Assembly: GCA_947492475.1 (NCBI GenBank)
Contig: CANLNM010000001.1
Span: 310,001 to 374,000 of the forward strand
Direction: 5' to 3'
Origin: an uncultured Paracoccaceae bacterium
GTDB taxonomy: Bacteria > Pseudomonadota > Alphaproteobacteria > Rhodobacterales > Rhodobacteraceae
Length of the DNA: 64,000 bases
Made by a program: the position numbers and the translations under genes. Below are positions 53,481-62,722 of the stretch, in pieces. How positions within the stretch are numbered: the first letter of the stretch is position 1; each line of letters starts with the position of its first letter. Under the pieces are notes generated by a model. That model ran no database searches. It saw only the letters and a program-made list of their open reading frames with translations, and was not told where the DNA came from.

Positions 53481-54065
53481 TTAAAAAGGCGCAAAAACTT
53501 TGTGTTTTTTGTCGATCACGGCGTTGATAACCCCCTGCCCGCCCGGCACGATTTGCAACTGATCCAAACCATAGCCCATGGCACGTGTTCTAAGGAATCG
53601 GCTTGTGATTCCGTGGGTTATGATGATCGTTGGGCGTTTAACTTTGCCCAGGACCTGACCAACACGGTCCCACATCACATCAAAACTGTCACCGTCTGGT
53701 GCACGCGCATAAAAGTCTAGAAAATGCTCATGAGGATCCGTTGGCGGCCAGTTTGCGTTGATTTCAGCCCGCGTTAGGCCCGACCATTGGCCAACGGATA
53801 TTTCCCCCAACAATTCATCTGGCTGGGCCGTAACGCCAAGGTCTGCCAAAACCAATTCGGCGGTATGGATCGCACGCAATTGCGGTGAGCACCAAAAATC
53901 AAACCCGTCTTTGGTGATCCCTAACTGCGCCAACACTCCACAGATCGATTTGGATTGCGCTATGCCCGTTTCGGTCAATGGGGAATCCATGATGCCCTGC
54001 ATCCGCCCCGCACGGTTCCATTCTGTTTCGCCGTGGCGGATCACATAAATCGGAGGTGTCGACAT
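53481..54065 (-). CDS. Histidine phosphatase family protein, copy 2
   Basis: A 194-residue relative of the protein encoded at 51785. Motifs are VIRHGETEWNRAGRMQGIMD, SPQLRAIHTAELVLADLG, EISVGQWSGL and TIIITHGITSRFLR. Both copies share the length, RMQG after the first motif and the HGIT end, so they look like duplicates that have diverged. The ribosome site is not obvious (CGGAATG around the start). The substrate is unknown. Confidence 0.9.
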   Translation of the reverse strand: MSTPPIYVIRHGETEWNRAGRMQGIMDSPLTETGIAQSKSICGVLAQLGITKDGFDFWCSPQLRAIHTAELVLADLGVTAQPDELLGEISVGQWSGLTRAEINANWPPTDPHEHFLDFYARAPDGDSFDVMWDRVGQVLGKVKRPTIIITHGITSRFLRTRAMGYGLDQLQIVPGGQGVINAVIDKKHKVFAPF

Positions 54066-54114
54066 TCCGCAGTCTCAGTTTACTTGGCGCCACGTTTCCC
54101 GGCTTGGCAAACCG

Positions 54115-54615
54115 TTATTCGGCTGCCTTTGTCAGGTCGTTTGTGATCGATGCGTTTGCATCAGAGGCATCTGCCCCAGCAGGCGAAACAGGTTTGGGCT
54201 GACGGATTTTACAAATCATCACCTTACCGTTGGCCAATTCTTTGCTGCGGTTGGTTTTCAATTTCCCGAAATCAGGCAGATTGAGCTCCTCTCCATTGGC
54301 GATCGCTTTGCCCAGCTCAACCAGCATCGCTTCGACGATCGGTTTTACGTCTTTTTTCTTTAGGCCCGATGCTTCAACAACACGGTCAATCAGCTCTGGT
54401 TTCTTCAAAACCGGCCCTGCAATGACCGCTTTGTCCTGAACCAAAGTTGCGGATGGAACAGTCGTTTTGGCTGAGACCGGTGCGGTCTTTGCGATTGGAG
54501 CTTTGGCCTTCGTTGTTTTTGCGGTCGTTGTTTTGGCCTTGGTCGTGCGTTTTGTCGCCGTTTTTGCGCGTGTCACCTTTTTGCGGGGACTACTAGATTT
54601 AGTAGGGGTCGCCAT
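54115..54615 (-). CDS. HU-like DNA-binding protein with Lys/Ala/Thr-rich tail
   Basis: A 166-residue protein. The first 60 residues are a histone-H1-like tail rich in Lys, Ala and Thr (repeats such as TTKAKTTTAKTTKAKAP). Residues about 68-140 are an HU/IHF-type domain: KKPELIDRVVEASGLKKKDV, MLVELGKAIANGEELNLPDF, GKLKTNRSKELANGK. The HU arm region ends KVMICKIRQPKP. A short acidic C-terminus follows. This points to a nucleoid-associated protein binding DNA non-specifically. The tail before rather than after the HU domain is notable. It is monocistronic; AGGTATCCC precedes the ATG. Confidence 0.85.
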   Translation of the reverse strand: MATPTKSSSPRKKVTRAKTATKRTTKAKTTTAKTTKAKAPIAKTAPVSAKTTVPSATLVQDKAVIAGPVLKKPELIDRVVEASGLKKKDVKPIVEAMLVELGKAIANGEELNLPDFGKLKTNRSKELANGKVMICKIRQPKPVSPAGADASDANASITNDLTKAAE

Positions 54616-54889
54616 GGGATACCTGCCTTATTGTTGTCGTTAACCCTGTGTTTATCGCAATTCTTGCTAAATTCCCATGTTTAATTCCAATGCTTTGCCT
54701 AAACCAAATATCCAATGTCATATCATCTTAGCTGATCCGGCCATCGCCCCGGCAATAGGCGAACCACCGCCACCTGCGCACTTATGGGTTGAAAAAACGA
54801 ATTTGGCATTGATGTTCTAGATTTCGGTGCATTCTCGTGCTAAGAAAAATTTAGTTTAAGAATTTGTTCATTTATTAGGAGAACAAGAC

Positions 54890-55489
54890 GTGAAAAAGTT
54901 AGCTGCAGCCCTCTGTGCTACATTCATTGGAACTTCAGCTGCTGCTGTTCCAGTTCAATGGAGCTCTGCTGTTGGGGGAAATGACCATTACTATGATGTG
55001 ATCGTTGGCCCTATCGATTGGTCTGACGCGCGGGCCGCTGCGACTGGGTCGACCCATGCAGGGCAACAGGGCTATTTGACCTCTGTGACTTCTGTTGACG
55101 AACATGATTTCCTTCTCGATTTGATTGCGCCCCTTGTTGACGGTGGAATGCGCCTGTTCTGGCTTGGCGGCACAGACGAAGCCACAGAAGGTGATTGGGC
55201 TTGGGTTGATGGGCCAGAAGATGGCCACATTTTCTATTCTGGCTCAACTGCGCTTGATTTTAATGCGTTTCGCCCTGGGCAGCCAAGTGGCACATCACCA
55301 GGGGGTGGTGAAGAAGATTACCTGCAATTGGGTTTCTTCCGCGACTTCTGGAATGACCATGGCGGCGCCGGTGGTCAGGCTTATATCGTTGAGTATGGCG
55401 GCCTACCGCCCGTTCCCGTCCCAGCCAGCGCTTTGCTGCTGCTGAGCGGTATGGGTGCATTTGCTTTGCGTCGTCGCAAGAAAAGCTAA
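54890..55489 (+). CDS. Exported C-type-lectin-like protein with VPxxA-CTERM sorting signal
   Basis: A 199-residue secreted protein. A signal peptide (MKKLAAALCATFIGTSAAA) is followed by a lectin C-type-like domain (about 30-170) with YYDVIVGPIDWSDARAAA, GYLTSVTSVDEHDFL, LFWLGGTDEATEGDWAWVDG and the Trp-Asn-Asp region FWNDHGG. The C-terminus VPVPASALLLLSGMGAFALR, then RRKKS, is a VPxxA-CTERM signal: motif, transmembrane helix and basic end. It is processed by an exosortase-type system not in this window. The start is a GTG with AGGAG at 54877-54881. A role in biofilm matrix or surface attachment is inferred. Confidence 0.88.
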   Translation: MKKLAAALCATFIGTSAAAVPVQWSSAVGGNDHYYDVIVGPIDWSDARAAATGSTHAGQQGYLTSVTSVDEHDFLLDLIAPLVDGGMRLFWLGGTDEATEGDWAWVDGPEDGHIFYSGSTALDFNAFRPGQPSGTSPGGGEEDYLQLGFFRDFWNDHGGAGGQAYIVEYGGLPPVPVPASALLLLSGMGAFALRRRKKS

Positions 55490-55509
55490 TCCGTTACAAT
55501 AGAATACGA

Positions 55510-55534
55510 AAAGGGCGCCGTTTTGGCGCCCTTT
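55510..55534. terminator. Bidirectional terminator between the CTERM gene and lon
   Basis: AAAGGGCGCC-GTTTT-GGCGCCCTTT, a perfect 10-bp stem with Ts on both strands. It serves the lectin-like gene and possibly lon from the other side. The sequence resembles the stem at 62668. Confidence 0.88.
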
Positions 55535-55605
55535 GTCGTTTGTGGATCTAAACAACACCGTCTGGTGGTTGACTGGCGACACCAAAGCCCCGCCAGTTGC
55601 AGTTT

Positions 55606-58017
55606 TTAATGCGCCATTGCACCAGCTCCACCTTCGCGACCCCGCAATACGGCTTCTGCGGCGGCGGCTTCTTCGGCGGCTTCGTCCCATTCGATAGCTT
55701 CGGGTTGACGGATCAGCGCATGTCTCAAAACCTCAGACACGTGTGACACAGGAATGATTTCCAACCCTTCTTTCACATTGTCTGGGATTTCCGGCAGATC
55801 CTTTTCGTTTTCCTGCGGGATCAGCACAGTTTTGATCCCACCGCGCAAGGCGGCCAACAGTTTTTCCTTTAGCCCGCCAATGGCCAATGCATTCCCGCGC
55901 AATGTGACCTCGCCTGTCATGGCGATGTCTTTGCGCACCGGGATTTGCGTCAGCACTGAGACAATTGAGGTCACCATGGCCAGACCGGCACTTGGCCCAT
56001 CTTTGGGGGTCGCGCCTTCTGGGACGTGAACGTGGATATCCCAATGGTCAAACCGCGGTGGTTTTACCCCGATCTGTGGCGCGATAGAGCGCACATAGGA
56101 ACTGGCAGCATCGATGGATTCTTTCATCACATCGCCCAGTTTCCCGGTGGTTTTCATCCGACCTTTGCCCGGCAGACGCAGACCTTCGATCGACAGCAAT
56201 TCGCCACCCACCGAAGTGTAGGCCAACCCGGTGACAACGCCGACCTGGTCTTCTTTTTCGGCCAAACCATAGCGGAACTTGGACACGCCCAGGAAATCGT
56301 CCAGATTGTCGGCAGACACATTCACACTGTCTGTCTCTTTCTTAACGATTTTGGTCACGGCTTTACGCGCCACCTTGGCGATCTCACGTTCCAGATTCCG
56401 CACGCCTGCTTCGCGTGTGTAATGCTGAATGATCGATGTCAGCGCGGTATCGTCCATGGCAAATTCCTTGGCTTTCAAACCATGGTTTTTCTGCTGTTTG
56501 GGCAACAAATGCTGCTTGGCGATTTCGCGTTTTTCGTCTTCGGTGTAGCCCGACAATGGAATGATTTCCATCCGATCCAGCAACGGACCCGGCATGTTAT
56601 AGCTGTTGGACGTGGTCAGGAACATCACGTTGCTCAGGTCATATTCAACCTCAAGATAGTGATCCACAAATGCGGAATTCTGTTCCGGATCAAGCACTTC
56701 TAGCATGGCAGACGCTGGATCACCCCGGAAATCCTGCCCCATCTTGTCAATCTCATCGAGCAAGATCAGCGGGTTTGTCGTCTTGGCCTTTTTCAATGCC
56801 TGAATGATTTTACCGGGCATGGACCCGATATAAGTCCGACGGTGACCGCGAATTTCGCTTTCATCGCGCACCCCCCCCAGTGAGATGCGAATAAATTCGC
56901 GTCCCGTGGCTTTGGCAACCGATTTCCCAAGCGACGTTTTCCCAACACCCGGAGGGCCAACAAGGCACATGATCGGGCCTTTCAACTTGGCAGAGCGTTG
57001 TTGCACGGCGAGGTATTCTACGATGCGTTCCTTAACCTTTTCCAGACCGTAATGATCCGAATCCAGCACGGCTTCTGCTTTGCGCAGATCCTTTTTGGTG
57101 CGCGATTTCACGCCCCACGGGATCGACAGCATCCAGTCCAGATAATTGCGCACAACGGTGGCTTCGGCAGACATTGGGCTCATGTTTTTGAGCTTTTTCA
57201 GCTCAGCATCAACCTTTTCGCGCGCTTCTTTTGAAAATTTGGTCGCTTCGATCTTGGCTTCCAGTTCGGCGATTTCATTCGCCCCCTCTTCGCCATCGCC
57301 CAGCTCTTTCTGAATGGCTTTCATCTGCTCATTCAAATAATATTCACGCTGGGTGCGCTCCATCTGGGATTTCACACGGGTCTTGATCTTTTTCTCGACC
57401 TGAATGACGGACATTTCACCCTGCATCAGACCGTACACTTTTTCCAGGCGTTCGCTGACAGACAGCGTTTCCAGCAATTCCTGTTTCTGGGTAACATCAA
57501 TCCCCAGATGACCGGCCACCAGATCGGCCAGTTTATCAGGTTCAACCGCTTCCCCAACAGCGGCAAGCGCTTCTTCGGGGATGTTTTTCTTGATCTTGGC
57601 GTAGCGTTCAAAATCATTGGCAACAGAGCGCACCAGCGCGGGCACTTCTTCTTCGTTGCCGGGCATTTCGGTCAGATATTCAGCGCTAGCTTCAAAGAAG
57701 TCATCGTTTTCCAGATATCCAGTGATACGCACACGGCTACGCCCTTCGACCAGCACTTTGACGGTGCCGTCGGGCAGTTTCAGCAATTGCAGCACATTGG
57801 CCAGAACACCTGCTTTGTAGATGCCGGATTCATCCGGATCATCCTCGGCCGGGTCAATCTGGCTGGACAATAGAATTTGTTTGTCGTCCTGCATCACCTC
57901 TTCTAGGGCGCGAACAGACCGTTCACGTCCAACAAAAAGAGGCACAATCATATGTGGAAACACCACAATGTCGCGCAGGGGTAATACGGGATAAGAGGGG
58001 CTCAGAGGCTCTTGCAT
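55606..58017 (-). CDS. lon: ATP-dependent protease Lon
   Basis: An 803-residue Lon protease of type A: N-terminal substrate domain starting MQEPLSPSYPVLPLRDIVVF, coiled coil, AAA+ module with Walker A GPPGVGKTSLGKSVA and Walker B LILLDEIDKMG, and the protease with catalytic serine in PKDGPSAGLAM and lysine in GGLKEKLLAA. It degrades misfolded and regulatory proteins in the cytoplasm. I start at 58017, preferred to 58038 because it matches the family N-terminus. A sigma32-like promoter lies about 76 bases upstream, fitting heat-shock control. Confidence 0.97.
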   Translation of the reverse strand: MQEPLSPSYPVLPLRDIVVFPHMIVPLFVGRERSVRALEEVMQDDKQILLSSQIDPAEDDPDESGIYKAGVLANVLQLLKLPDGTVKVLVEGRSRVRITGYLENDDFFEASAEYLTEMPGNEEEVPALVRSVANDFERYAKIKKNIPEEALAAVGEAVEPDKLADLVAGHLGIDVTQKQELLETLSVSERLEKVYGLMQGEMSVIQVEKKIKTRVKSQMERTQREYYLNEQMKAIQKELGDGEEGANEIAELEAKIEATKFSKEAREKVDAELKKLKNMSPMSAEATVVRNYLDWMLSIPWGVKSRTKKDLRKAEAVLDSDHYGLEKVKERIVEYLAVQQRSAKLKGPIMCLVGPPGVGKTSLGKSVAKATGREFIRISLGGVRDESEIRGHRRTYIGSMPGKIIQALKKAKTTNPLILLDEIDKMGQDFRGDPASAMLEVLDPEQNSAFVDHYLEVEYDLSNVMFLTTSNSYNMPGPLLDRMEIIPLSGYTEDEKREIAKQHLLPKQQKNHGLKAKEFAMDDTALTSIIQHYTREAGVRNLEREIAKVARKAVTKIVKKETDSVNVSADNLDDFLGVSKFRYGLAEKEDQVGVVTGLAYTSVGGELLSIEGLRLPGKGRMKTTGKLGDVMKESIDAASSYVRSIAPQIGVKPPRFDHWDIHVHVPEGATPKDGPSAGLAMVTSIVSVLTQIPVRKDIAMTGEVTLRGNALAIGGLKEKLLAALRGGIKTVLIPQENEKDLPEIPDNVKEGLEIIPVSHVSEVLRHALIRQPEAIEWDEAAEEAAAAEAVLRGREGGAGAMAH

Positions 58018-58092
58018 GCTCGGTCCTTTTATTGGCAAAGCGACGCGGGTCCCACGTGTGGCAACCCATTGGCCGCTTCCTGTCTAGACGCC

Positions 58093-58122
58093 ATATTTGG
58101 GGCTAGTGATCCCGGGTTTCAA
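58093..58122 (-). promoter_or_regulatory. Sigma32-like heat-shock promoter of lon
   Basis: On the minus strand TTGAAA (58122-58117), a 14-base spacer and CCCCAAATAT (58102-58093) match the RpoH pattern TTGAAA-N13/14-CCCCATNTA closely. The -10 end is 76 bases from the lon start. Confidence 0.7.
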
Positions 58123-58269
58123 TGGGCCGGGATCATCGGCAATGGCGCGTTTTTGTTTCTGACGCTTGTTTGTTTGGCTGATACTGTGCCTGCCCCAATC
58201 CAAAACAACAAGGTTTGAAATCCTAAATTGGTAAAGCAGGTGTCAAATTTTTTGCCAAACCCAATAAGG

Positions 58270-59403
<1,134 letters not shown>

Positions 59404-59561
59404 TCACCTGTCAGTAGGCGCCCCGTTTAGCCCGATTGGTCCCCCTTGAAAAGCCACCCCATGCGGCCAATACGACCGGTTGCCATGTCTTTGCGTTCCG
59501 CATCTTTACCTTTTGGGGGGCTTTTCCTATATGATTGCTCAGGAATAGCCCCGAGGACGTC

Positions 59562-59936
59562 ATGACCGATCAGAGCCAACAGCCTGAAACCCCAATGGAA
59601 GGCACGCCAATGATTGCGCCATCCAGCACCGATCACCCGCTTTACGACACCATCGTCGAAGCGTGCCGGTCTGTGTATGACCCGGAAATCCCGGTCAATA
59701 TTTACGATCTTGGTCTGGTTTATACCATTGATATCAACGCCGAAAGCGAGGTCAAAGTCATCATGACCCTGACCGCGCCCGGCTGCCCTGTGGCCGGTGA
59801 AATGCCCGGTTGGCTAGCGGATGCGATCCTGCCCGTGCCCGGTGTGAAAACCGTGGATGTGGACCTGACATGGGAACCACAATGGGGCATGGACATGATG
59901 TCTGACGAGGCCCGCTTGGAACTTGGTTTCATGTAA
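59562..59936 (+). CDS. DUF59 / SufT-type iron-sulfur assembly protein
   Basis: A 124-residue protein with an N-terminal low-complexity stretch (1-25) and a DUF59 (MIP18-like) domain: SVYDPEIPVNIYDLGLVYTI and the cysteine motif TAPGCPVAGEMPGWL. SufT-type proteins act in iron-sulfur cluster maturation. I start at MTDQSQQPE (59562), preceded by GAGGACGTC. In related genomes this gene usually stands directly beside the A-type carrier, which here lies 1.5 kb downstream after an inserted two-gene unit. Confidence 0.88.
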   Translation: MTDQSQQPETPMEGTPMIAPSSTDHPLYDTIVEACRSVYDPEIPVNIYDLGLVYTIDINAESEVKVIMTLTAPGCPVAGEMPGWLADAILPVPGVKTVDVDLTWEPQWGMDMMSDEARLELGFM

Positions 59937-59943
59937 AGATAGG

Positions 59944-59994
59944 GGCAAGCCAAAAGACTTGCCTTTTCAAAAAGAAAGCGATATAACTTGCCTT
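59944..59994. promoter_or_regulatory. GGCAAG/CTTGCC repeats before the SatD-like gene
   Basis: GGCAAG at 59944-59949 and CTTGCC at 59958-59963 form an inverted repeat. CTTGCCTT recurs at 59987-59994, 29 bp from its first copy. They fill the 75-base spacer before the gene at 60011 and may be operators for the HTH domain of its own product. Confidence 0.5.
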
Positions 59995-60010
59995 CATACA
60001 GGAGGACAGA

Positions 60011-60607
60011 ATGTCGCTTGCCGTCATCACAGGGGATCTGGTGGGGTCCACGCAGCTTTCGACATCGCAATATGATGCGGCGCTATTGGCGTTGAAAACT
60101 GCGGCGCACCAACAAGTCGGATCCTTTTATTCGTTGCGTGGGGATGGCTGGCAATTTGCCGGACCAAAACCGGACCACGCATTGCGCATCGCCCTGACGT
60201 TTCGCGCGTTTCTGAAATCTCAATCCGACGCGCTGGACAGCCGGTTCGCCATTGCCATTGGTGATGAAACCATGATGCCAGGCCAAGACATTCAAACCAG
60301 TAACACCGCAACATTTGTGGCCTCTGGTCGATTACTAGATTCTATGAATTCTCAGATACTTATGGCGCATTCTTCAGGTGAATACGCCCATGCGGCCACC
60401 GTTTTGGCCGACCATATCAGCCAACAATGGACCCAAAAACAGGCCCGCACCATCCTGCCGTTTTTGACCGCCACCTCTAAACCGACCCAAAAACAAGTTG
60501 CCGCCGATTTGGGGGTTTCTCGTCAGGCGGTTGGACAAGCCTTGGATGCGGCTGGCTTTGCCGCTATTCAATCCGCATTAAACGCCATTGAAACGCAAGC
60601 TAAATGA
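60011..60607 (+). CDS. SatD-like protein with C-terminal helix-turn-helix
   Basis: A 198-residue protein resembling the SatD family. It starts MSLAVITGDLVGSTQLSTSQ, a segment with GD and S/T spacing recalling nucleotide-cyclase-like folds, contains FYSLRGDGWQFAG, and ends in a helix-turn-helix (about 155-180, TQKQVAADLGVSRQAVGQAL). It is followed by a DUF3307 gene, a pair also seen in the sat operon of streptococci. I infer a ligand-binding autoregulator controlling the membrane partner. AGGAGG precedes the ATG, and CTTGCC repeats upstream are candidate operators. Confidence 0.75.
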   Translation: MSLAVITGDLVGSTQLSTSQYDAALLALKTAAHQQVGSFYSLRGDGWQFAGPKPDHALRIALTFRAFLKSQSDALDSRFAIAIGDETMMPGQDIQTSNTATFVASGRLLDSMNSQILMAHSSGEYAHAATVLADHISQQWTQKQARTILPFLTATSKPTQKQVAADLGVSRQAVGQALDAAGFAAIQSALNAIETQAK

Positions 60608-60625
60608 CTTTCCTATCGCCAAAGC

Positions 60626-60639
60626 AAGTGATTTCACTT
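60626..60639. promoter_or_regulatory. Palindrome between the SatD-like and DUF3307 genes
   Basis: AAGTGA-TT-TCACTT is a perfect 6-bp inverted repeat in the 51-base spacer, overlapping GCAAG, which also occurs in the upstream repeats. Possibly a further operator or an mRNA stem. Confidence 0.35.
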
Positions 60640-60658
60640 TCTAAACAAGGCTGCGCCC

Positions 60659-61393
60659 GTGATTGAAACCCTGATTGCCCTTTTTGCCGCCCATGTTGTG
60701 GCCGATTACGTCGTTCAAACCGGATGGATGGTGCAAAACAAAGCCAAACCATGGGTGTTGGCGCTGCATGGGGGCATCGTTTTGGCCACTGCGATTGCCA
60801 TCACGGGCAATGCCACAGCGTGGCAAATCTATGCGCTGGGCGCGGCACATTTGGCGATTGATGTCTTTAAAACCTATGTTTTACGCGACGATATCAACGC
60901 CTACTTACTGGATCAATGCGCACATCTGATCACCCTCTTTGCGGTGGCTTTGGCGGTGCCAGACCTCTGGTCTGATGGGATCTGGATGACCCTGACACAT
61001 GAGGTTCCCAACTGGGTCCTGCATGCGATGATCCTGATTGCGGGCGCAATTTACACCACACGCGCGGGCGGCTTTGCGATTGGAAAATTGATGACCCCGT
61101 TTAGTGACAACGCCCTAAAAGAAGGGCTGGAAAACGGCGGTGCACTGATTGGATTGCTGGAACGCGGCCTGATTTATCTGATGTTGATGGCCGGTCAGCC
61201 CGCCGGAATCGGTTTTTTAATCGCGGCGAAATCCGTCATGCGCTTTGAAACCGCATCAAAAGAACAAAAAGCCGCCGAATATGTTATCATCGGCACATTG
61301 GCATCGTTTGGATGGGCGATTTTGATTTCTTTGGGGGTGATTGCGCTGCGCAATGCCCTACCCCCGCTTGAGATCATGCAACCGACATCCTAA
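60659..61393 (+). CDS. DUF3307 integral membrane protein
   Basis: A 244-residue membrane protein with about six hydrophobic helices. The N-terminal LIALFAAHVVADYVVQTGWM with the conserved His and Asp, then ALHGGIVLATA and GAAHLAIDVFKTYV (H, D, K in membrane) are hallmarks of DUF3307. Charged and His residues inside helices suggest a transport or enzymatic pore. The function is unknown. The start is a GTG at 60659. It follows the SatD-like gene by 51 bases, so it is most likely cotranscribed. Confidence 0.85.
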   Translation: MIETLIALFAAHVVADYVVQTGWMVQNKAKPWVLALHGGIVLATAIAITGNATAWQIYALGAAHLAIDVFKTYVLRDDINAYLLDQCAHLITLFAVALAVPDLWSDGIWMTLTHEVPNWVLHAMILIAGAIYTTRAGGFAIGKLMTPFSDNALKEGLENGGALIGLLERGLIYLMLMAGQPAGIGFLIAAKSVMRFETASKEQKAAEYVIIGTLASFGWAILISLGVIALRNALPPLEIMQPTS

Positions 61394-61417
61394 ATAGAAA
61401 GCCTGAAGGAGAAATTC

Positions 61418-61831
61418 ATGTTTTCAATTCCCGGCAAACAGGCCGTTACCATGACCCCCAAAGCCGCTGGCCAAATCGCCAAGCTGATGGAACGTGATGG
61501 CCATAAAGGTCTGCGCATTGGCGTCAAAAAAGGTGGCTGTGCGGGAATGGAATACACGATGGATTATGCGAACGACGTGGATCCGCTGGACGAAGTTGTC
61601 GAACAGGATGGCGCGCGGGTGATGATCGCCCCTATGGCGCAGATGTTTCTGTTTGGGACGGAAATCGATTATCAGGTGTCCCTGCTGGAAAGTGGGTTCA
61701 AATTTCGCAACCCCAATGTGACGGATGCCTGTGGCTGTGGGGAATCGATCAAGTTCAAAGACATCGATGAACTGAATGCCGACCAAGAGGATCAGCAGAA
61801 TACTGCCCCAAATGGTGCGCCTCTGCTCTGA
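61418..61831 (+). CDS. A-type iron-sulfur carrier (SufA/IscA/ErpA family)
   Basis: A 137-residue HesB/IscA-type protein. The three cluster cysteines are in VKKGGCAGMEYTMDY and DACGCGESI (C..C-G-C). It transfers Fe-S clusters to target proteins. The core ends near residue 115; a Gln/Asp-rich C-terminal tail of about 20 residues follows. AAGGAG precedes the ATG, and the gene lies 24 bases after the DUF3307 gene, so it may be cotranscribed with the SatD-like/DUF3307 unit, an odd partnership. Confidence 0.92.
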   Translation: MFSIPGKQAVTMTPKAAGQIAKLMERDGHKGLRIGVKKGGCAGMEYTMDYANDVDPLDEVVEQDGARVMIAPMAQMFLFGTEIDYQVSLLESGFKFRNPNVTDACGCGESIKFKDIDELNADQEDQQNTAPNGAPLL

Positions 61832-61868
61832 TCCCCCTTCCCCCTGTGCGCGTCGCTTGCTACCAAGC

Positions 61869-61882
61869 AGTGAACGCTAACA
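61869..61882. promoter_or_regulatory. TTAGCGCTAA-type half-conserved operator at tpiA
   Basis: AGTGAACGCTAACA matches TGTTAGCGCTAACA at 11 of 14 positions, with the right arm CGCTAACA perfect. It abuts the tpiA ribosome site (AGGAG from 61882), so binding would block translation start or transcription. Confidence 0.4.
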
Positions 61883-61894
61883 GGAGATACTCAT

Positions 61895-62647
61895 ATGCGC
61901 CGCAAACTTGCCGCCGGGAATTGGAAAATGAACGGAACGCTGGCCTCGCTGGGCGAAGTCCAAGCCCTGAGCCGCAGCCATACCGCGCCAAAAGTTGATA
62001 TTCTGCTCTGCCCGCCAACGCCGCTGATATGGCCAATGGCCAGTGCCCGTGATGGTGATCAGGTCATGGTTGGCGCGCAGGATTGCCACGCCAATACATC
62101 AGGTGCCCATACCGGGGACGTGTCCGCCGCCATGGTCAAAGAGGCAGGTGCCACAGCCGTCATTCTGGGTCATTCCGAACGTCGCACAGATCATGGCGAA
62201 ACGTCGGAATTGGTCGAAAACAAGGTGAACGCTGTCTGGAAACAGGACCTGTTGGCGGTGATCTGTCTGGGCGAAACCCTGAAAGAACGCGAAGATGGCG
62301 ACACATTGGCTGTGGTTGGCGAACAATTGGCCGCCTCTACCCCAGAAGGGGCCAATGGCGAAAACACCGTGATCGCCTATGAACCGGTTTGGGCCATCGG
62401 CACGGGTTTGGTGCCAACATTGGACCAAATCGCCGAAGTGCATGATTTTCTGCGGGCTGAACTGACTGCGCGGTTTGGGGAAACCACCGCCAATGACATT
62501 CGCCTGCTTTATGGCGGGTCGGTCAAAGCCAGCAACGCCGCCGAGATTTTTGCCGTGTCCAATGTGGATGGGGCCTTGGTTGGTGGGGCGAGCCTGAAGG
62601 CCGATGATTTTTCCCCGATTGTAACGGCGCTAGAAGCCAGCGTTTAA
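61895..62647 (+). CDS. tpiA: Triose-phosphate isomerase
   Basis: A 250-residue TIM-barrel enzyme interconverting dihydroxyacetone phosphate and glyceraldehyde 3-phosphate. It has GNWKMNGTL with the active-site Lys, ILGHSERRTDHGE with the electrophilic His, AYEPVWAIGTG with the catalytic Glu and loop 6, and LYGGSVKASNAAE for phosphate binding. AGGAG precedes the ATG. It is the third central-carbon gene in the window with a TTAGCGCTAA-type site upstream, although 55 kb from the gap genes. A terminator follows. Confidence 0.97.
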   Translation: MRRKLAAGNWKMNGTLASLGEVQALSRSHTAPKVDILLCPPTPLIWPMASARDGDQVMVGAQDCHANTSGAHTGDVSAAMVKEAGATAVILGHSERRTDHGETSELVENKVNAVWKQDLLAVICLGETLKEREDGDTLAVVGEQLAASTPEGANGENTVIAYEPVWAIGTGLVPTLDQIAEVHDFLRAELTARFGETTANDIRLLYGGSVKASNAAEIFAVSNVDGALVGGASLKADDFSPIVTALEASV

Positions 62648-62667
62648 CCAATCATACCCACCAATAA

Positions 62668-62698
62668 AAAGGGCGCCGCGGATAACCGGGCGCCCTTT
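62668..62698. terminator. Bidirectional terminator between tpiA and the TRAP permease gene
   Basis: AAAGGGCGCC pairs with GGCGCCCTTT around an 11-base loop, with TTTTT after it and an A-run before it, so it works on both strands. Confidence 0.88.
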
Positions 62699-62722
62699 TT
62701 GTTTTCAGTTAGACCGTTTGGA

